This document shows positions 1-9,215 of a stretch of 64,000 nt of DNA, piece after piece (the first letter of the stretch is position 1; each line of letters begins with the position of its first letter). The translations under genes were made by a program, and so were the position numbers. This DNA comes from Patulibacter brassicae (GTDB taxonomy: Bacteria; Actinomycetota; Thermoleophilia; Solirubrobacterales; Solirubrobacteraceae), in contig NZ_JAXAVX010000004.1 of NCBI RefSeq assembly GCF_033949425.1, forward strand, positions 186,001 through 250,000. The letters are read 5' to 3'. Under the pieces are notes generated by a model. The model searched no databases and was not told where the DNA came from. It saw nothing but the letters and a program-made list of their open reading frames with translations.

Positions 1-834
1 CGGCAGACGCTCGAGGAGCTCGTGAGCGACGAGCCCGCCTTCCAGCGACTGATCGCGAACTCCGCCGCGGTCTCCTCGACGTTCGCCGAGCGCTCGGACG
101 ACCTCCAGCAGGGCATCCAGGCGACGGCCACGACGCTGCGCGCCACCGCCGACGAGCGCGAGGCGCTGCGCCGGACGATCGAGCGCGGCCCCGCGTTCCT
201 GCGCCGCGCGAACTCCACGCTCGTCAGCTCGCGCCGACTCCTGGAGGACGCGCGGCCGCTGCTGCGCGAGACGCGTCCCGTCGCCCCGCGGCTCGCCCGG
301 ACCCTCCGGATCGTCGCCCCGCTGAACGCGGCCACCGTGCCGCTGCTGCGGGACGTGCGAGCGACGCTGCCGGCGCTCTCCTCCGTGCTGGACAAGACGC
401 CGGGCCTCGCCGAGCAGGTCGTGCCGTCGCTGACCGAGACGACGAAGGTCTTCGCCGGGGCGAAGGACATCATCTCCGACGTCCGGGCCTACGTGCCCGA
501 CATCCTCCACGGCGTCTCGACGGCGTTCGGCGGCAAGGCCGGCGCCTACTACGACGCCAACGGCCACTACGCCCGCATCGGGGTCGAGCTCAGCGGCGAC
601 TCGCTGCCGGAGCTCCTGCGCCCGGTGGTCGGCAACCTCGTCGACGTCATCTCGCCGCTGCTGGGCTCCGGCCTCGCGGCGCCGCAGCAGCACGTCACGA
701 ACCGCTGCCCCGGCAGCGCGACGCAGTCGGCCAGCGACCGCTCCAACCCGTTCACCGGCGGCCACCTCGGCGGCTGCGCCGTGAACCAGGTCCCGCCCGG
801 GGGCTCCACCACCGTCACGCGGAGCGCGAAGTGA
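1..834 (+). CDS. Mce family protein, C-terminal part (5' end outside window)
   Basis: The frame is open from base 1, so this is the tail of a larger gene; an internal GTG at 22 is not the likely start. What remains (277 residues) is the long helical region that follows the MCE domain, with recurring Leu/Arg/Pro patterns such as RPLLRETRPVAPRLARTLR, ending in a Cys-containing segment (NRCPGS, GGCAVNQ). Mce proteins are secreted or membrane-anchored substrate-binding subunits that form a tube for lipid import by an ABC transporter. Its stop codon overlaps the GTG of the next mce gene, and with the five that follow it makes the classical set of six. The permease genes would be expected just upstream of the window. 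Family assignment rests mainly on context and the repeat style. Confidence 0.85.
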   Translation, partial: RQTLEELVSDEPAFQRLIANSAAVSSTFAERSDDLQQGIQATATTLRATADEREALRRTIERGPAFLRRANSTLVSSRRLLEDARPLLRETRPVAPRLARTLRIVAPLNAATVPLLRDVRATLPALSSVLDKTPGLAEQVVPSLTETTKVFAGAKDIISDVRAYVPDILHGVSTAFGGKAGAYYDANGHYARIGVELSGDSLPELLRPVVGNLVDVISPLLGSGLAAPQQHVTNRCPGSATQSASDRSNPFTGGHLGGCAVNQVPPGGSTTVTRSAK

Positions 835-2264
835 GCCGCCGCCGGCTCGGCCTGCTGGCCGGCGTGGCCGCCACGGCCGGCCTCGCGCTCGCGGGCTGCG
901 GCAGCGGCAGCGGCGAGGGCGGCTCCGGCGCCACCACCCGGATCGACGCGATCTTCGACAACGCGTCCTTCGTCAGCAACGGGCAGGACGTCCGCGTGGC
1001 CGGCGCGAAGGTCGGGACCGTCTCCGACGTGCAGCTGACGCGCGACCGCAAGGCCCGCCTCACGCTCGAGGTCCAGGAGCGCTTCACGCCGTTCCGGGCC
1101 GACGCGAGCTGCACGATCCTGCCGCAGTCGCTCATCGGCGAGAAGTTCGTCGAATGCGATCCGGGCACGCCCAGCGCCCCGGCCCTGCGGCGCACGGGCG
1201 GCCAGCCCGCCCCGACGCTCTCGCTGCGGAACACCTCCAGCCCGGTGGACCTCGACCTCGTCGTGGCGATGCTCGGCCAGCCGACGAACGTCCGCTTCCA
1301 GCTGCTGACGAACGAGTTCGGCGCCGGGCTCGCCAGCCGCGGGCCGCAGCTGTCGGAGGCCATCCGCCGCGCGAACCCGGCGCTGACGTACATCCGCCGG
1401 ACGCTCGACGTCGTCGGCAGCGACAAGGCGGCGCTGCAGCGCGTCCTCACCGCCACCGACGAGATCCTCGGCGAGCTCGACCGGCAGCAGGACCAGCTCA
1501 CCGGCACGTTCGACGAGAGCGCGCGGTTCCTGAAGATCTCCGCTGACTACCGCGCGCAGCTGGACCGCACGATCCGGGAGCTGCCGCCGACGCTCCAGAG
1601 CCTGCGCCCGGCCCTCCAGGCGCTGCGCGACCTGACGCGCGACGCGACGCCGACGCTCGCGTCCCTGCGCCGGGCGTCGCCGTCGCTGCGCCAGCTGGCG
1701 GGCGACCTGAAGCCGCTCTCCGACGCCGCGCGCCCGGCGCTGACCCGGCTCGCCCGCGCCTCGCGCGTCGGCGCTCCGATCCTGCGCCGCGCCGCCCCGC
1801 AGCTGCAGCGGCTCTCGACGGCCCTGCAGGCGCTGGCCCCGAACGTCCCGATCCTCACCGAGCTGAACCAGAGCCTGCGCGACACCGGCGCGCCGGAGTT
1901 CCTGTCCCGGTTCCTCTTCACGGTCGCGATGTCGACCGCGCGCTTCGACGGCGTGTCGCACATCCTGCCGGCGCACGTGAACTTCTCCTCCTGCCTCTTC
2001 GTCACCGAGACGTACGACTCGCACTGCTCGGCGAAGTTCCTCGACGAGCGCGGCGGCCGGACGAGCGCGCCGACGAGCACCGCCCGCCTCGCGCAGCGAC
2101 CGGGCGTCGGCCGCGACGCGCAGGACGACGCGCCCGCCGCCCGGTCGGCCGCCCGCTCCGCGACGACCCCGCCGTCCCGCCCGACCGCGACCACGCCGGC
2201 CCCGGCCACCGGCGACGCCGGTGCGGCCGCGCGCAGCGCCGCGGCCCTCGGAGGCGGACGATGA
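831..2264 (+). CDS. Mce family lipoprotein
   Basis: 477 residues. An N-terminal Arg-rich stretch and hydrophobic core end in a lipobox (LALAGC, Cys near residue 23), so the protein is probably lipid-anchored outside the membrane. The MCE domain follows at about residues 35-110 (DVRVAGAKVGTVSDVQL, then a SLIGEKFVECDPG segment), then a long alpha-helical region with repeated LRP/LASLR motifs, and a Pro/Thr/Ala-rich low-complexity tail from about residue 400. The GTG start overlaps the previous stop by four bases, implying translational coupling. In mycobacterial mce operons the lipoprotein is normally the fifth Mce (MceE); here a lipoprotein is second in the six-gene run, so letters A-F should not be transferred by position. 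Confidence 0.9.
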   Translation: MSRRRLGLLAGVAATAGLALAGCGSGSGEGGSGATTRIDAIFDNASFVSNGQDVRVAGAKVGTVSDVQLTRDRKARLTLEVQERFTPFRADASCTILPQSLIGEKFVECDPGTPSAPALRRTGGQPAPTLSLRNTSSPVDLDLVVAMLGQPTNVRFQLLTNEFGAGLASRGPQLSEAIRRANPALTYIRRTLDVVGSDKAALQRVLTATDEILGELDRQQDQLTGTFDESARFLKISADYRAQLDRTIRELPPTLQSLRPALQALRDLTRDATPTLASLRRASPSLRQLAGDLKPLSDAARPALTRLARASRVGAPILRRAAPQLQRLSTALQALAPNVPILTELNQSLRDTGAPEFLSRFLFTVAMSTARFDGVSHILPAHVNFSSCLFVTETYDSHCSAKFLDERGGRTSAPTSTARLAQRPGVGRDAQDDAPAARSAARSATTPPSRPTATTPAPATGDAGAAARSAAALGGGR

Positions 2265-3637
2265 GGCGCCGCTCGTCCCTGGCCGGCAGCCCGGTCCTCG
2301 TCGGCGCCGCGACGATCCTCATCATCCTCGTCGCGGTCATCCTGAGCTACAACGCGAACTCGGGCCTGCCGTTCATCCAGACGTACGACATCAGCGCGAA
2401 CGTCGCCGACGCGAAGAAGCTCACCACCGGCGTCGACGTCCGGATCGGCGGCAAGCGCGTCGGCCAGGTCAACGGCATCGCGCCCGAGAAGGGCCGTGAC
2501 GGGCGCTACTACTCGCGCCTGACGCTGAAGCTCGACCAGACGGTCGCCGAGCTGCCTCGGGACACGACCCTGCGGATCCGCCCGAAGTCCGTCATCGGCG
2601 CGAAGTACATCGAGCTGAGCCCCGGGACGAGCCGCGAGACGATCCCCGCGGGCGGGACGATCCGCGAGTCCGCCACGAGCGCGTCGGTCGATCTCGACCA
2701 GGTGACCGGGCTCTTCGACGCGAACCTCCGCCGGTCGGTCCGCACGGTCGTGGCCGAGGCCTCCGACGGCTTCGCCGGGCGCGGCGCGGACCTCAACGCG
2801 GCGCTCGCCGTCCTGCCGGACGTCCTGGACCGGACCGCGACGGTGCTGCAGAACGTCTCCGACCCGCGGACGAACCTCGCGGGCCTCATCCGGGGCGCCG
2901 ACGCGGCGACCCAGGCGCTGCTGCCGACCCTCGGCGACCTCGGCCCGCTGCTGCGCGGCGTGCGCGTGACGTTCGGTGCGCTGGCCGACGAGTCGCCGGC
3001 GCTCGCGCAGGTCCTGCAGCGCAGCCCCGCCACGCTCGCTGAGGCCCGCGCGGCGTCCGCGGCGCTGACGCCCGTCCTGCGCGACGCGGCCGCCCTCGCC
3101 CGCGAGCTGCGCCCGGGCACCGACCAGCTGCCGGAGACCGTCGCGGCGCTGCACCGCGTCGCGGTCCGCGGGATCCCGGTCCTGAAGCGCGCGCCGGTCC
3201 TCGGCCGCCAGCTCGAGGCGACGCTGCGCGCGACCGACCGCAACCTCCAGCGCGACTCGACCACGACGACGCTGACGCTGCTGAAGCCGATCTCCGACGT
3301 GCTGCTGCCGACGCTGAAGGTCGTCGCCCCGGCGCAGATCCGCTGCAACTACGTGAGCCTCTTCGCGCGCAACGCGAGCTCGGTGACGAGCACGGGCGAC
3401 CGCAACGGCAACTGGTTCCGCCTGATCCTCCTGCTGTCGACGAACCAGACGCTCGGCAAGCAGTCGCAGCCGGATCCGAACCTGCACTACAACGTCTACC
3501 CGGACGCCGACAAGGGCACCTGCGAGATCGGCAACGAGCGCTATCTGCCCGGTCGCCGGCTCGGCCCGGTCGGCGGCGGCCCGACGACGAACCTCAAGAC
3601 CACGGCCCCGGCCGGGACGCCGGAGGGTCCGCGATGA
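2261..3637 (+). CDS. Mce family protein
   Basis: 458 residues. A single N-terminal membrane segment (about residues 10-28, VGAATILIILVAVIL) anchors the protein. The MCE domain follows (ISANVADAKKLTTGVDVRIG, then GKRVGQVNGI, then SVIGAKYIELSPG), then a helical region with alternating Leu/Ala/Arg blocks and a soluble tail with two Cys residues. The ATG overlaps the previous stop (ATGA). As a subunit of the Mce lipid-transport assembly it would project from the membrane and form part of the hydrophobic conduit. The substrate cannot be read from the sequence; cholesterol, fatty acids and phospholipids are known for other Mce systems. Confidence 0.92.
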   Translation: MRRRSSLAGSPVLVGAATILIILVAVILSYNANSGLPFIQTYDISANVADAKKLTTGVDVRIGGKRVGQVNGIAPEKGRDGRYYSRLTLKLDQTVAELPRDTTLRIRPKSVIGAKYIELSPGTSRETIPAGGTIRESATSASVDLDQVTGLFDANLRRSVRTVVAEASDGFAGRGADLNAALAVLPDVLDRTATVLQNVSDPRTNLAGLIRGADAATQALLPTLGDLGPLLRGVRVTFGALADESPALAQVLQRSPATLAEARAASAALTPVLRDAAALARELRPGTDQLPETVAALHRVAVRGIPVLKRAPVLGRQLEATLRATDRNLQRDSTTTTLTLLKPISDVLLPTLKVVAPAQIRCNYVSLFARNASSVTSTGDRNGNWFRLILLLSTNQTLGKQSQPDPNLHYNVYPDADKGTCEIGNERYLPGRRLGPVGGGPTTNLKTTAPAGTPEGPR

Positions 3638-5265
3638 GCCGCGGCAGCAGGAGCCTGAACCGGTCCGTCCGGGACGTCGTGCGCTCGAACGTCCGTTGGG
3701 GCTTCGGGGTCGTCCTCTTCACGCTCGTCGTCGTCTACCTCATCTTCGGCGGCCCGATCCCGTTCAAGAGCAGCCGCGAGCTGACCGTCATCACGAACGA
3801 CGGGGGGATGCTGCGCGTCGGAGCCGCGACGAAGGTCCGCGTCGCGGGCGTCGACATCGGCAACGTCACCGGCATCGAACCGGTCGGTGGGGGGCTCTCG
3901 AAGATCACGGTGAAGCTCAAGGGCGACGCACCGACGCTGCGGCGCGACGCGACGGTGAAGATCCGCCCGCGCCTGTTCCTCGAGGGCAACTTCTTCCTCG
4001 ACGTCAACCCGGGATCGCCGAACGCCGAGCCGCTCGGCGACCACGCGATCCCGCCGTCGGCCACGACGATCCACGTCGCCTTCGACGAGATCTTCACCGC
4101 GTTGGACTCGAACTCGCGCCGCGACTTCCAGCGGACGCTGAAGGGCTTCGGCGAGGGACTCGAGGACGGCGGCGCGCAGGCGTTCAACACGCTGATCCGG
4201 GCGACCCCGCCGGCGCTCGGCTCGCTCGCCGTCGTCAGCCACGCCGCGCAGGGCGCCCGACCGGGCGACCTGCGGCGGCTCGTGCGCTCCACGAGCGATC
4301 TCGTGACGCTGCTGGACCGCCACGAGGACAGCCTGCGCGGCATCCTCGTCGACGGCCGCCGGACGTTCCAGGCCTTCGCCGACAGCCAGGCCGACCTGCG
4401 CTCGACCTTCTCCGAGCTCGACCGCACGACGCAGCGCGCGATGCCGGCGCTCGCCCGCCTGAACGCCGTGGTGCCCGAGGCCCGGGCGCTCGTCCGCGAC
4501 GCCCGCCCGCTCGTGCGGCGCCTGCCCACGACGCTCGACCTCGCCAACCCGGCGCTCGGGTCAGCGCTGCGGCTCGCGCGCTCCGGCAGCCTGCAGAAGC
4601 TCCTCGGCGAGCTGCGACCGACGCTCGCGTCGCTCGACGCCGCCGCCGGCCCGCTGGGCGAGAGCACCGGCGCGCTGCGCCCGGTGGCGACCTGCCTCTG
4701 GAAGAACGCGCTGCCGGTCCTCACCGGCAAGGTCCAGGACGGTGCGCTCTCGACGAACATCCCGGTCTACCAGGAGCTGCTCTCGGCGTTCGTCGGCCTG
4801 AACTCCGCGTCGCAGAACTTCGACGCCAACGGCCCCTGGATCCGCTACCTCGTCGGCTTCGGCAACCAGGCGCTGTCGTTCGGCGGCGGCCAGCGGACGA
4901 TGGCCGCGCGCGCCGACCAGCCGGTGATCGGGTCCAGCCCGCAGCCGACGACCGAGCCGCCGTTCCGCCCGGACGTCCCGTGCGAGACGCAGGCGGTGCC
5001 CGAGCTGCGCTCCAAGCCGCACGCCTACGTCGGCGAGCAGCGCACCGACCCGATCGACAAGCAGGCGTTCCGCCGCACCGCCGAGAAGGGCCTGAAGGCG
5101 ATCCAGGGCCTCGACCAGCGCGGGCTGACGCAGCTGCAGGACCGGCTCGAGCAGCTACTGTCCGGTGACGCGGCGACGGACGGGGCGCCGGGCACGAGCA
5201 CGACGCCGGCCGCGGGCGACCGCGACGCCGCGGCCGCCGCCGCGAGCGCGGGGGTGGGTCGATGA
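3634..5265 (+). CDS. Mce family protein
   Basis: 543 residues, the longest of the set. One N-terminal membrane helix (about residues 24-40, VVLFTLVVVYLIFGG) is followed by the MCE domain (LTVITNDGGMLRVGAATKVR, VAGVDIGNVTGIEPV, LFLEGNFFLDVNPGSP). The helical region spans about residues 140-360 and the tail ends in a Gly/Ala/Thr-rich stretch. The ATG start overlaps the preceding stop by four bases. It lies in the middle of the operon, so expression should be tied to that of its neighbours; no internal promoter is evident. Confidence 0.92.
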   Translation: MSRGSRSLNRSVRDVVRSNVRWGFGVVLFTLVVVYLIFGGPIPFKSSRELTVITNDGGMLRVGAATKVRVAGVDIGNVTGIEPVGGGLSKITVKLKGDAPTLRRDATVKIRPRLFLEGNFFLDVNPGSPNAEPLGDHAIPPSATTIHVAFDEIFTALDSNSRRDFQRTLKGFGEGLEDGGAQAFNTLIRATPPALGSLAVVSHAAQGARPGDLRRLVRSTSDLVTLLDRHEDSLRGILVDGRRTFQAFADSQADLRSTFSELDRTTQRAMPALARLNAVVPEARALVRDARPLVRRLPTTLDLANPALGSALRLARSGSLQKLLGELRPTLASLDAAAGPLGESTGALRPVATCLWKNALPVLTGKVQDGALSTNIPVYQELLSAFVGLNSASQNFDANGPWIRYLVGFGNQALSFGGGQRTMAARADQPVIGSSPQPTTEPPFRPDVPCETQAVPELRSKPHAYVGEQRTDPIDKQAFRRTAEKGLKAIQGLDQRGLTQLQDRLEQLLSGDAATDGAPGTSTTPAAGDRDAAAAAASAGVGR

Positions 5266-6533
5266 AGACCATCAAGATGGCGCTCCGCCAGTACTGGTGG
5301 GCGGTCCTCGTGATCCTCGCCGCGATGGCGGTCTCGCTCGTCGTCACGGTCTACCTGCTGGACAAGCAGCGCCTGCCGTGGCCGTGGGACGACACGTACG
5401 AGGTCCAGGCGAGCTTCGCCTCCGGCCAGGCGGTCACGCCGGGCCAGGGCCAGGCCGTGGCGGTGGCCGGCGTGACCGTCGGCGAGATCTCGAAGGTCGC
5501 GATCGAGAACGGCCGGGCGATCGTCACGATGCGGATCGACCGCCCGAAGCTCGACGCGGTGCATCGCGACGCGACGGTCATGCTGCGCCCGCGCACCGGC
5601 CTGCAGGACATGACGATCGAGCTCGATCCGGGATCGCGCTCGGCGCCGACGCTCCGCGCCGGCCAGCGGCTCGACGCCTCGAAGGCCACGTCGCAGGTCC
5701 AGCTCGACGAGGTCCTCGCGGCGCTGGACGCCGACTCCCGCGCGTACTTCCAGCAGCTGCTGGCGGCCTCCGCCCGCGGGTTCGAGAACAACGACGCGGC
5801 GATCCGCCAGATCCTCCGGGCCGGCACGCCGACGGCGCGCCAGACGCACGAGGTGCTCGAGGTCATCGCCCAGCGGCGCGACGCGCTGCAGGGCGTCATC
5901 ACCCGTCTGCGTCGCCTCTCCACGGCGCTGGTGGACCACGACCAGGCCGTCGGCGACACGCTCGACCGGGCGGCGACGACGCTCGCGACGTTCGCCGGGC
6001 GCGATCAGGACCTGCGCCGCTCCCTCGCGCTGCTGCCGAGCACGCTGCGGCTCGCGGGCGACACGCTCGACGACGCGGGACGGTTCGCCGGCGAGCTCGG
6101 CCCGGCGTCCCGCGCACTGCGCCCGGCGCTGCGCGACACGACGAAGGCGCTGCCGGGCATCGATCCGCTGCTGCGCGAGCTGCCCGCCGATCTGCGCCCC
6201 CTCGGAACGCTCGCCCGCCAGGGCCTGCCCGCGGTGCGCAACCTGCGCAAGAGCGTCGACACCCTGAGCCCGCTGCTCGGTGACCTCACGTCGTCGGCGA
6301 AGGTCCTCCAGTACGTCGTGAACGTCCTCGGCTACGACCCGCCCGGCGACGCGAAGGGCTACTCGTACTACCTGGCGTGGTTCGCCCACAACGGCAACTC
6401 GGTCTTCTCGACCCAGGACGCCCACGGCGTGGGCTGGCGCGGCCAGCTCATCTTCAGCTGCGACTCGGCCGGCGGCACGCCGCTGCTGCCGCTCATCCAG
6501 CTGCTCAACGGACTGGGGGCGTGCGGCTCGTGA
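5262..6533 (+). CDS. Mce family protein
   Basis: 423 residues. The N-terminal membrane helix is at about residues 10-30 (YWWAVLVILAAMAVSLVVT). The MCE domain follows: YEVQASFASGQAVTPGQGQ, VAGVTVGEISKVAIENGRA, then RTGLQDMTIELDPGS. The helical part contains LRRSLALLPSTLRLAGDTL-type repeats. The C-terminal YLAWFAHNGNSVFSTQDA segment resembles a tail found in several actinobacterial Mce proteins. The ATG overlaps the upstream stop, and its own stop overlaps the GTG of the last mce gene. Confidence 0.92.
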   Translation: MKTIKMALRQYWWAVLVILAAMAVSLVVTVYLLDKQRLPWPWDDTYEVQASFASGQAVTPGQGQAVAVAGVTVGEISKVAIENGRAIVTMRIDRPKLDAVHRDATVMLRPRTGLQDMTIELDPGSRSAPTLRAGQRLDASKATSQVQLDEVLAALDADSRAYFQQLLAASARGFENNDAAIRQILRAGTPTARQTHEVLEVIAQRRDALQGVITRLRRLSTALVDHDQAVGDTLDRAATTLATFAGRDQDLRRSLALLPSTLRLAGDTLDDAGRFAGELGPASRALRPALRDTTKALPGIDPLLRELPADLRPLGTLARQGLPAVRNLRKSVDTLSPLLGDLTSSAKVLQYVVNVLGYDPPGDAKGYSYYLAWFAHNGNSVFSTQDAHGVGWRGQLIFSCDSAGGTPLLPLIQLLNGLGACGS

Positions 6534-8011
6534 ACAAGCAGGGACCGAGCATCGGTCAGCTGGTCATGATGGTCGCCTTCGCGCTGTCGTGCTTCGGCCT
6601 GCTGCTCTTCCTCTGGTCCGCCTTCGGCGGCCCGGTGCCGCTGCGCGCGAAGCCCTACGAGGTGACGACGCAGTTCCGCGCCGGTTCGCAGCTGGCCTCC
6701 TACGCCGACGTCCGCGTCAGCGGCGTGACGGTCGGCAAGGTCGTGAAGATCGAGAAGCTGCAGCGGACCGCCAAGGTCACGATGAACATCGAGCCGAAGT
6801 ACGCGCCGCTGCCGACCGACACGCGGGCGACGCTGCGCACGAAGACGCTGCTCGGCGAGACGTTCGTCGAGCTGTCGTTCGGCTCCCGGCGGGCGGCCGC
6901 GCAGCGCGTGCCCGGCTCGTTCATCCAGGACGGCGGCGCGATCGCGTCCAAGCAGGTTCGCCCGACGGCCGAGCTCGACCAGATCCTCGACGCCTTCGAC
7001 GACCGGACCCGCCAGGACCTGCGCCGGTTCTTCACCTCCGTCGCCGGCTCGCTCGACGGTCGCGGGGAGGACCTGAACTCCTCCGTCGGGGACTTCGGTC
7101 CCACGGTCCGGGCGGCCGATGGGCTGCTGCGCGTGCTCGATCGCCAGTCGGCGGCCGTCCGCTCGGGCACCCGCGACCTCGGGACGACCTTCGCCGCGGT
7201 GGGCTCGCGCGCCGGAGCGCTGCAGGAGCTCATCCGCTCCGGCCGCCAGGTCGTGGACACGACGTCGGCGATCACCCCGGCGCTGCGCCAGACGACGCGG
7301 ATCCTGCCGACCTTCCTCGACGAGACCCGCAGCACGCTGCGCGTCGCCCGCGCGGCCTCCGCCGACGCGGCACCGACGCTCGCGGCGCTGCGCCCGGTCG
7401 CGCCGCTCATCCGCCCGGCCCTGCAGGACCTCGCCGTCCTCGCGCCGCAGCTCGAGCGCACCCTCGTCCAGCTCGGCCCGGTGCTGCCGAAGGTCGAGTC
7501 GGGGCTGCCGGCCCTGCGGCGGATCCTCGACAGCTCGGGGCCGTTCATGGACAGCCTCGCGCCCGTCACGCGAGACCTGCTGCCGGCGCTGCAGTACCTC
7601 TACCAGTACCGCCGCGAGATCCCGGTGACGTTCGCGAACGCCGCCGCCGCCACGCAGTTCGGCGTGCCGGACGCCACCGGCACGGAGCGCAAGGTCCTGC
7701 GTCAGCCGATCGTCCTGAACGACGAGCTGCTCATGGGCGCGAAGAAGCGCCTGCCGACGAACCGCGCCAACGCGTACCCGCTGCCGGGCACGCTGGACCA
7801 GTACGGGACCGGACGCTCGGACTCGTTCTCCTGCGAGAACACCGGCAACCCCGGTGGCCTCCTGAGCGCGCTGCTCGGCAGCGCCGGGAACGTGCCGTGC
7901 CGGCAGCAGGGTCCGCTGACCCAGGCGAACGGCACGACGCAGCAGTTCCCGCACGTGCTGCCGGTCTCGCCGGACCTCTCGAACGTCGGCACGACGAACC
8001 CGCAGCGCTGA
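6530..8011 (+). CDS. Mce family protein, last gene of the operon
   Basis: 493 residues from the GTG at 6530, which overlaps the previous stop (GTGA). The frame stays open upstream to 6377, but that extension lies inside the previous gene and lacks Mce character. A membrane helix at about residues 12-32 (MMVAFALSCFGLLLFLWSAF) is followed by the MCE domain (YEVTTQFRAGSQLASYADVR, VSGVTVGKVVKIEKL, KTLLGETFVELSFGS). A long helical region and a tail with two Cys residues follow. The operon ends here: 60 bases on is the end of a convergent kinase gene, with a hairpin between them. Confidence 0.92.
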   Translation: MNKQGPSIGQLVMMVAFALSCFGLLLFLWSAFGGPVPLRAKPYEVTTQFRAGSQLASYADVRVSGVTVGKVVKIEKLQRTAKVTMNIEPKYAPLPTDTRATLRTKTLLGETFVELSFGSRRAAAQRVPGSFIQDGGAIASKQVRPTAELDQILDAFDDRTRQDLRRFFTSVAGSLDGRGEDLNSSVGDFGPTVRAADGLLRVLDRQSAAVRSGTRDLGTTFAAVGSRAGALQELIRSGRQVVDTTSAITPALRQTTRILPTFLDETRSTLRVARAASADAAPTLAALRPVAPLIRPALQDLAVLAPQLERTLVQLGPVLPKVESGLPALRRILDSSGPFMDSLAPVTRDLLPALQYLYQYRREIPVTFANAAAATQFGVPDATGTERKVLRQPIVLNDELLMGAKKRLPTNRANAYPLPGTLDQYGTGRSDSFSCENTGNPGGLLSALLGSAGNVPCRQQGPLTQANGTTQQFPHVLPVSPDLSNVGTTNPQR

Positions 8012-8043
8012 GCCCGGAACGGGGCCCGGCGGCGGGAGCGGGC

Positions 8044-8060
8044 CCCGGGCGACGCCCGGG
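8044..8060. terminator. Hairpin between convergent genes
   Basis: CCCGGGC (8044-8050), a three-base loop and GCCCGGG (8054-8060) form a perfect 7-bp stem between the end of the mce operon and the end of the convergent sugar kinase gene. No U-tract follows, as is usual in very GC-rich actinobacteria, so termination is inferred from position and stem. Confidence 0.5.
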
Positions 8061-8071
8061 ACCGCGGGGCC

Positions 8072-9043
8072 CTACGCCCGGAGCTCGACCGGGACGTCGC
8101 GGAAGTTGATCAGCGACTCCAGGCGGCCGACGCGCTCGCGCAGGGCGTCACCGGAGAGCTCGAAGAGCCGCTCGCCGCCGAAGCCCTCGACGTTGTGCGA
8201 CGCCGTGGCCGTGCCGTAGACCAGCGCGGTGGCGAGCACGTCGCGGTCGACCGGCAGCGACGGGTCGGCGGCGAGGCGCGCGGCGACGTAGCCGACGACG
8301 CCGCCGGCGAACGTGTCGCCCGCGCCCGTCGGGTCGACGACCGACTCGAGCGGGAAGACCGGCGCGGTGAACCCGCCGCCGTCCTTCGTGAACAGCTGGG
8401 CGCCGTAGCTGCCCTGCTTGCAGATGATCGAGGACAGCCCGCGCGAGCCCTCCGGGATCGGCCAGCCGAAGATCGCCTGCGCGGCGGCGTACGAGGTGCG
8501 TGCGCCGGTGAGCTGCGCGAGCTCCTCGTCGTTGAGGATGAGGCAGTCGACCTCGCTGATCGCGGCGACGAGGTCGTCGCGAGCGATGTCGATCCAGAGG
8601 TTCATCGAGTCCAGCGCCACCCACTTCGCCGCGGGCGCCTGCGCGCGGACGGCGCGCTGGATCGCCGGCACGATGTTCGCGAGGAAGAGCACGTCGGCCT
8701 CGGCGCTCGCGGCGGACAGCTTCGGCTCGAACGTCTCGAACACGCCGAGCTCGGTCGTGATCGTGTCGCGGGTGTTCAGGTCCTCGTGGTAGTGGCCCTT
8801 CCAGAAGAAGGTCTTGCCCCCGGCCACGCGCTCGACGTCGTCGACGTTCGTCCCGCGGGTCGCCAGCAGCGCGACGTCCTCGTCGGTGTAGTCGTCGCCG
8901 ACCGGGCCGACGACGCGGACGTCGGTGAAGAACGACGCGGCCTGCGCGAAGTGGAACGCCGCGCCACCGTGGATCCGGTCGCGGCTGTCGAAGGGGGTCG
9001 AGACGGCATCGAAGGCGATCGACCCGACGACGGTGACGGTCAT
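8072..9043 (-). CDS. PfkB family carbohydrate/nucleoside kinase
   Basis: 323 residues. The ribokinase/PfkB fold is recognisable from the N-terminal GSIAFDAV strand, the HGGAAFHFAQAASFFTD segment matching the first PfkB signature, and the C-terminal signature DPTGAGDTFAGG at about residues 245-256, whose Asp is the catalytic base and whose glycines form the anion hole. Such enzymes phosphorylate sugars, nucleosides or related alcohols with ATP. The substrate is not evident; the FFWKGHYHEDLNTRDTI segment may line the substrate pocket. A TAGGGT box lies 8 bases before the ATG on the minus strand, so the mRNA is probably leaderless. It stands alone, convergent with the mce operon. Confidence 0.9.
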   Translation of the reverse strand: MTVTVVGSIAFDAVSTPFDSRDRIHGGAAFHFAQAASFFTDVRVVGPVGDDYTDEDVALLATRGTNVDDVERVAGGKTFFWKGHYHEDLNTRDTITTELGVFETFEPKLSAASAEADVLFLANIVPAIQRAVRAQAPAAKWVALDSMNLWIDIARDDLVAAISEVDCLILNDEELAQLTGARTSYAAAQAIFGWPIPEGSRGLSSIICKQGSYGAQLFTKDGGGFTAPVFPLESVVDPTGAGDTFAGGVVGYVAARLAADPSLPVDRDVLATALVYGTATASHNVEGFGGERLFELSGDALRERVGRLESLINFRDVPVELRA

Positions 9044-9051
9044 GGCCGGCG

Positions 9052-9057
9052 ACCCTA
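9052..9057 (-). promoter_or_regulatory. -10 box TAGGGT of the PfkB-type kinase
   Basis: On the minus strand TAGGGT ends 8 bases before the ATG at 9043, placing the transcription start at or next to the start codon. No clear -35 element is visible. Confidence 0.5.
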
Positions 9058-9215
9058 CTGGGGGTCGCGGGCGCGGCGGGCCCCCGTGGGGCCGGAGGGC
9101 CCGCGCTTCCGCGCCTGCGGGAGCCGCGGGTGCCGAGGCCCCGCGTCCCGGCCGTGCGCGTGGGCCGGTCGCCGAGACCCCGACCGGGACCTCGACCAGG
9201 CGCCTCGCCGCGCCC

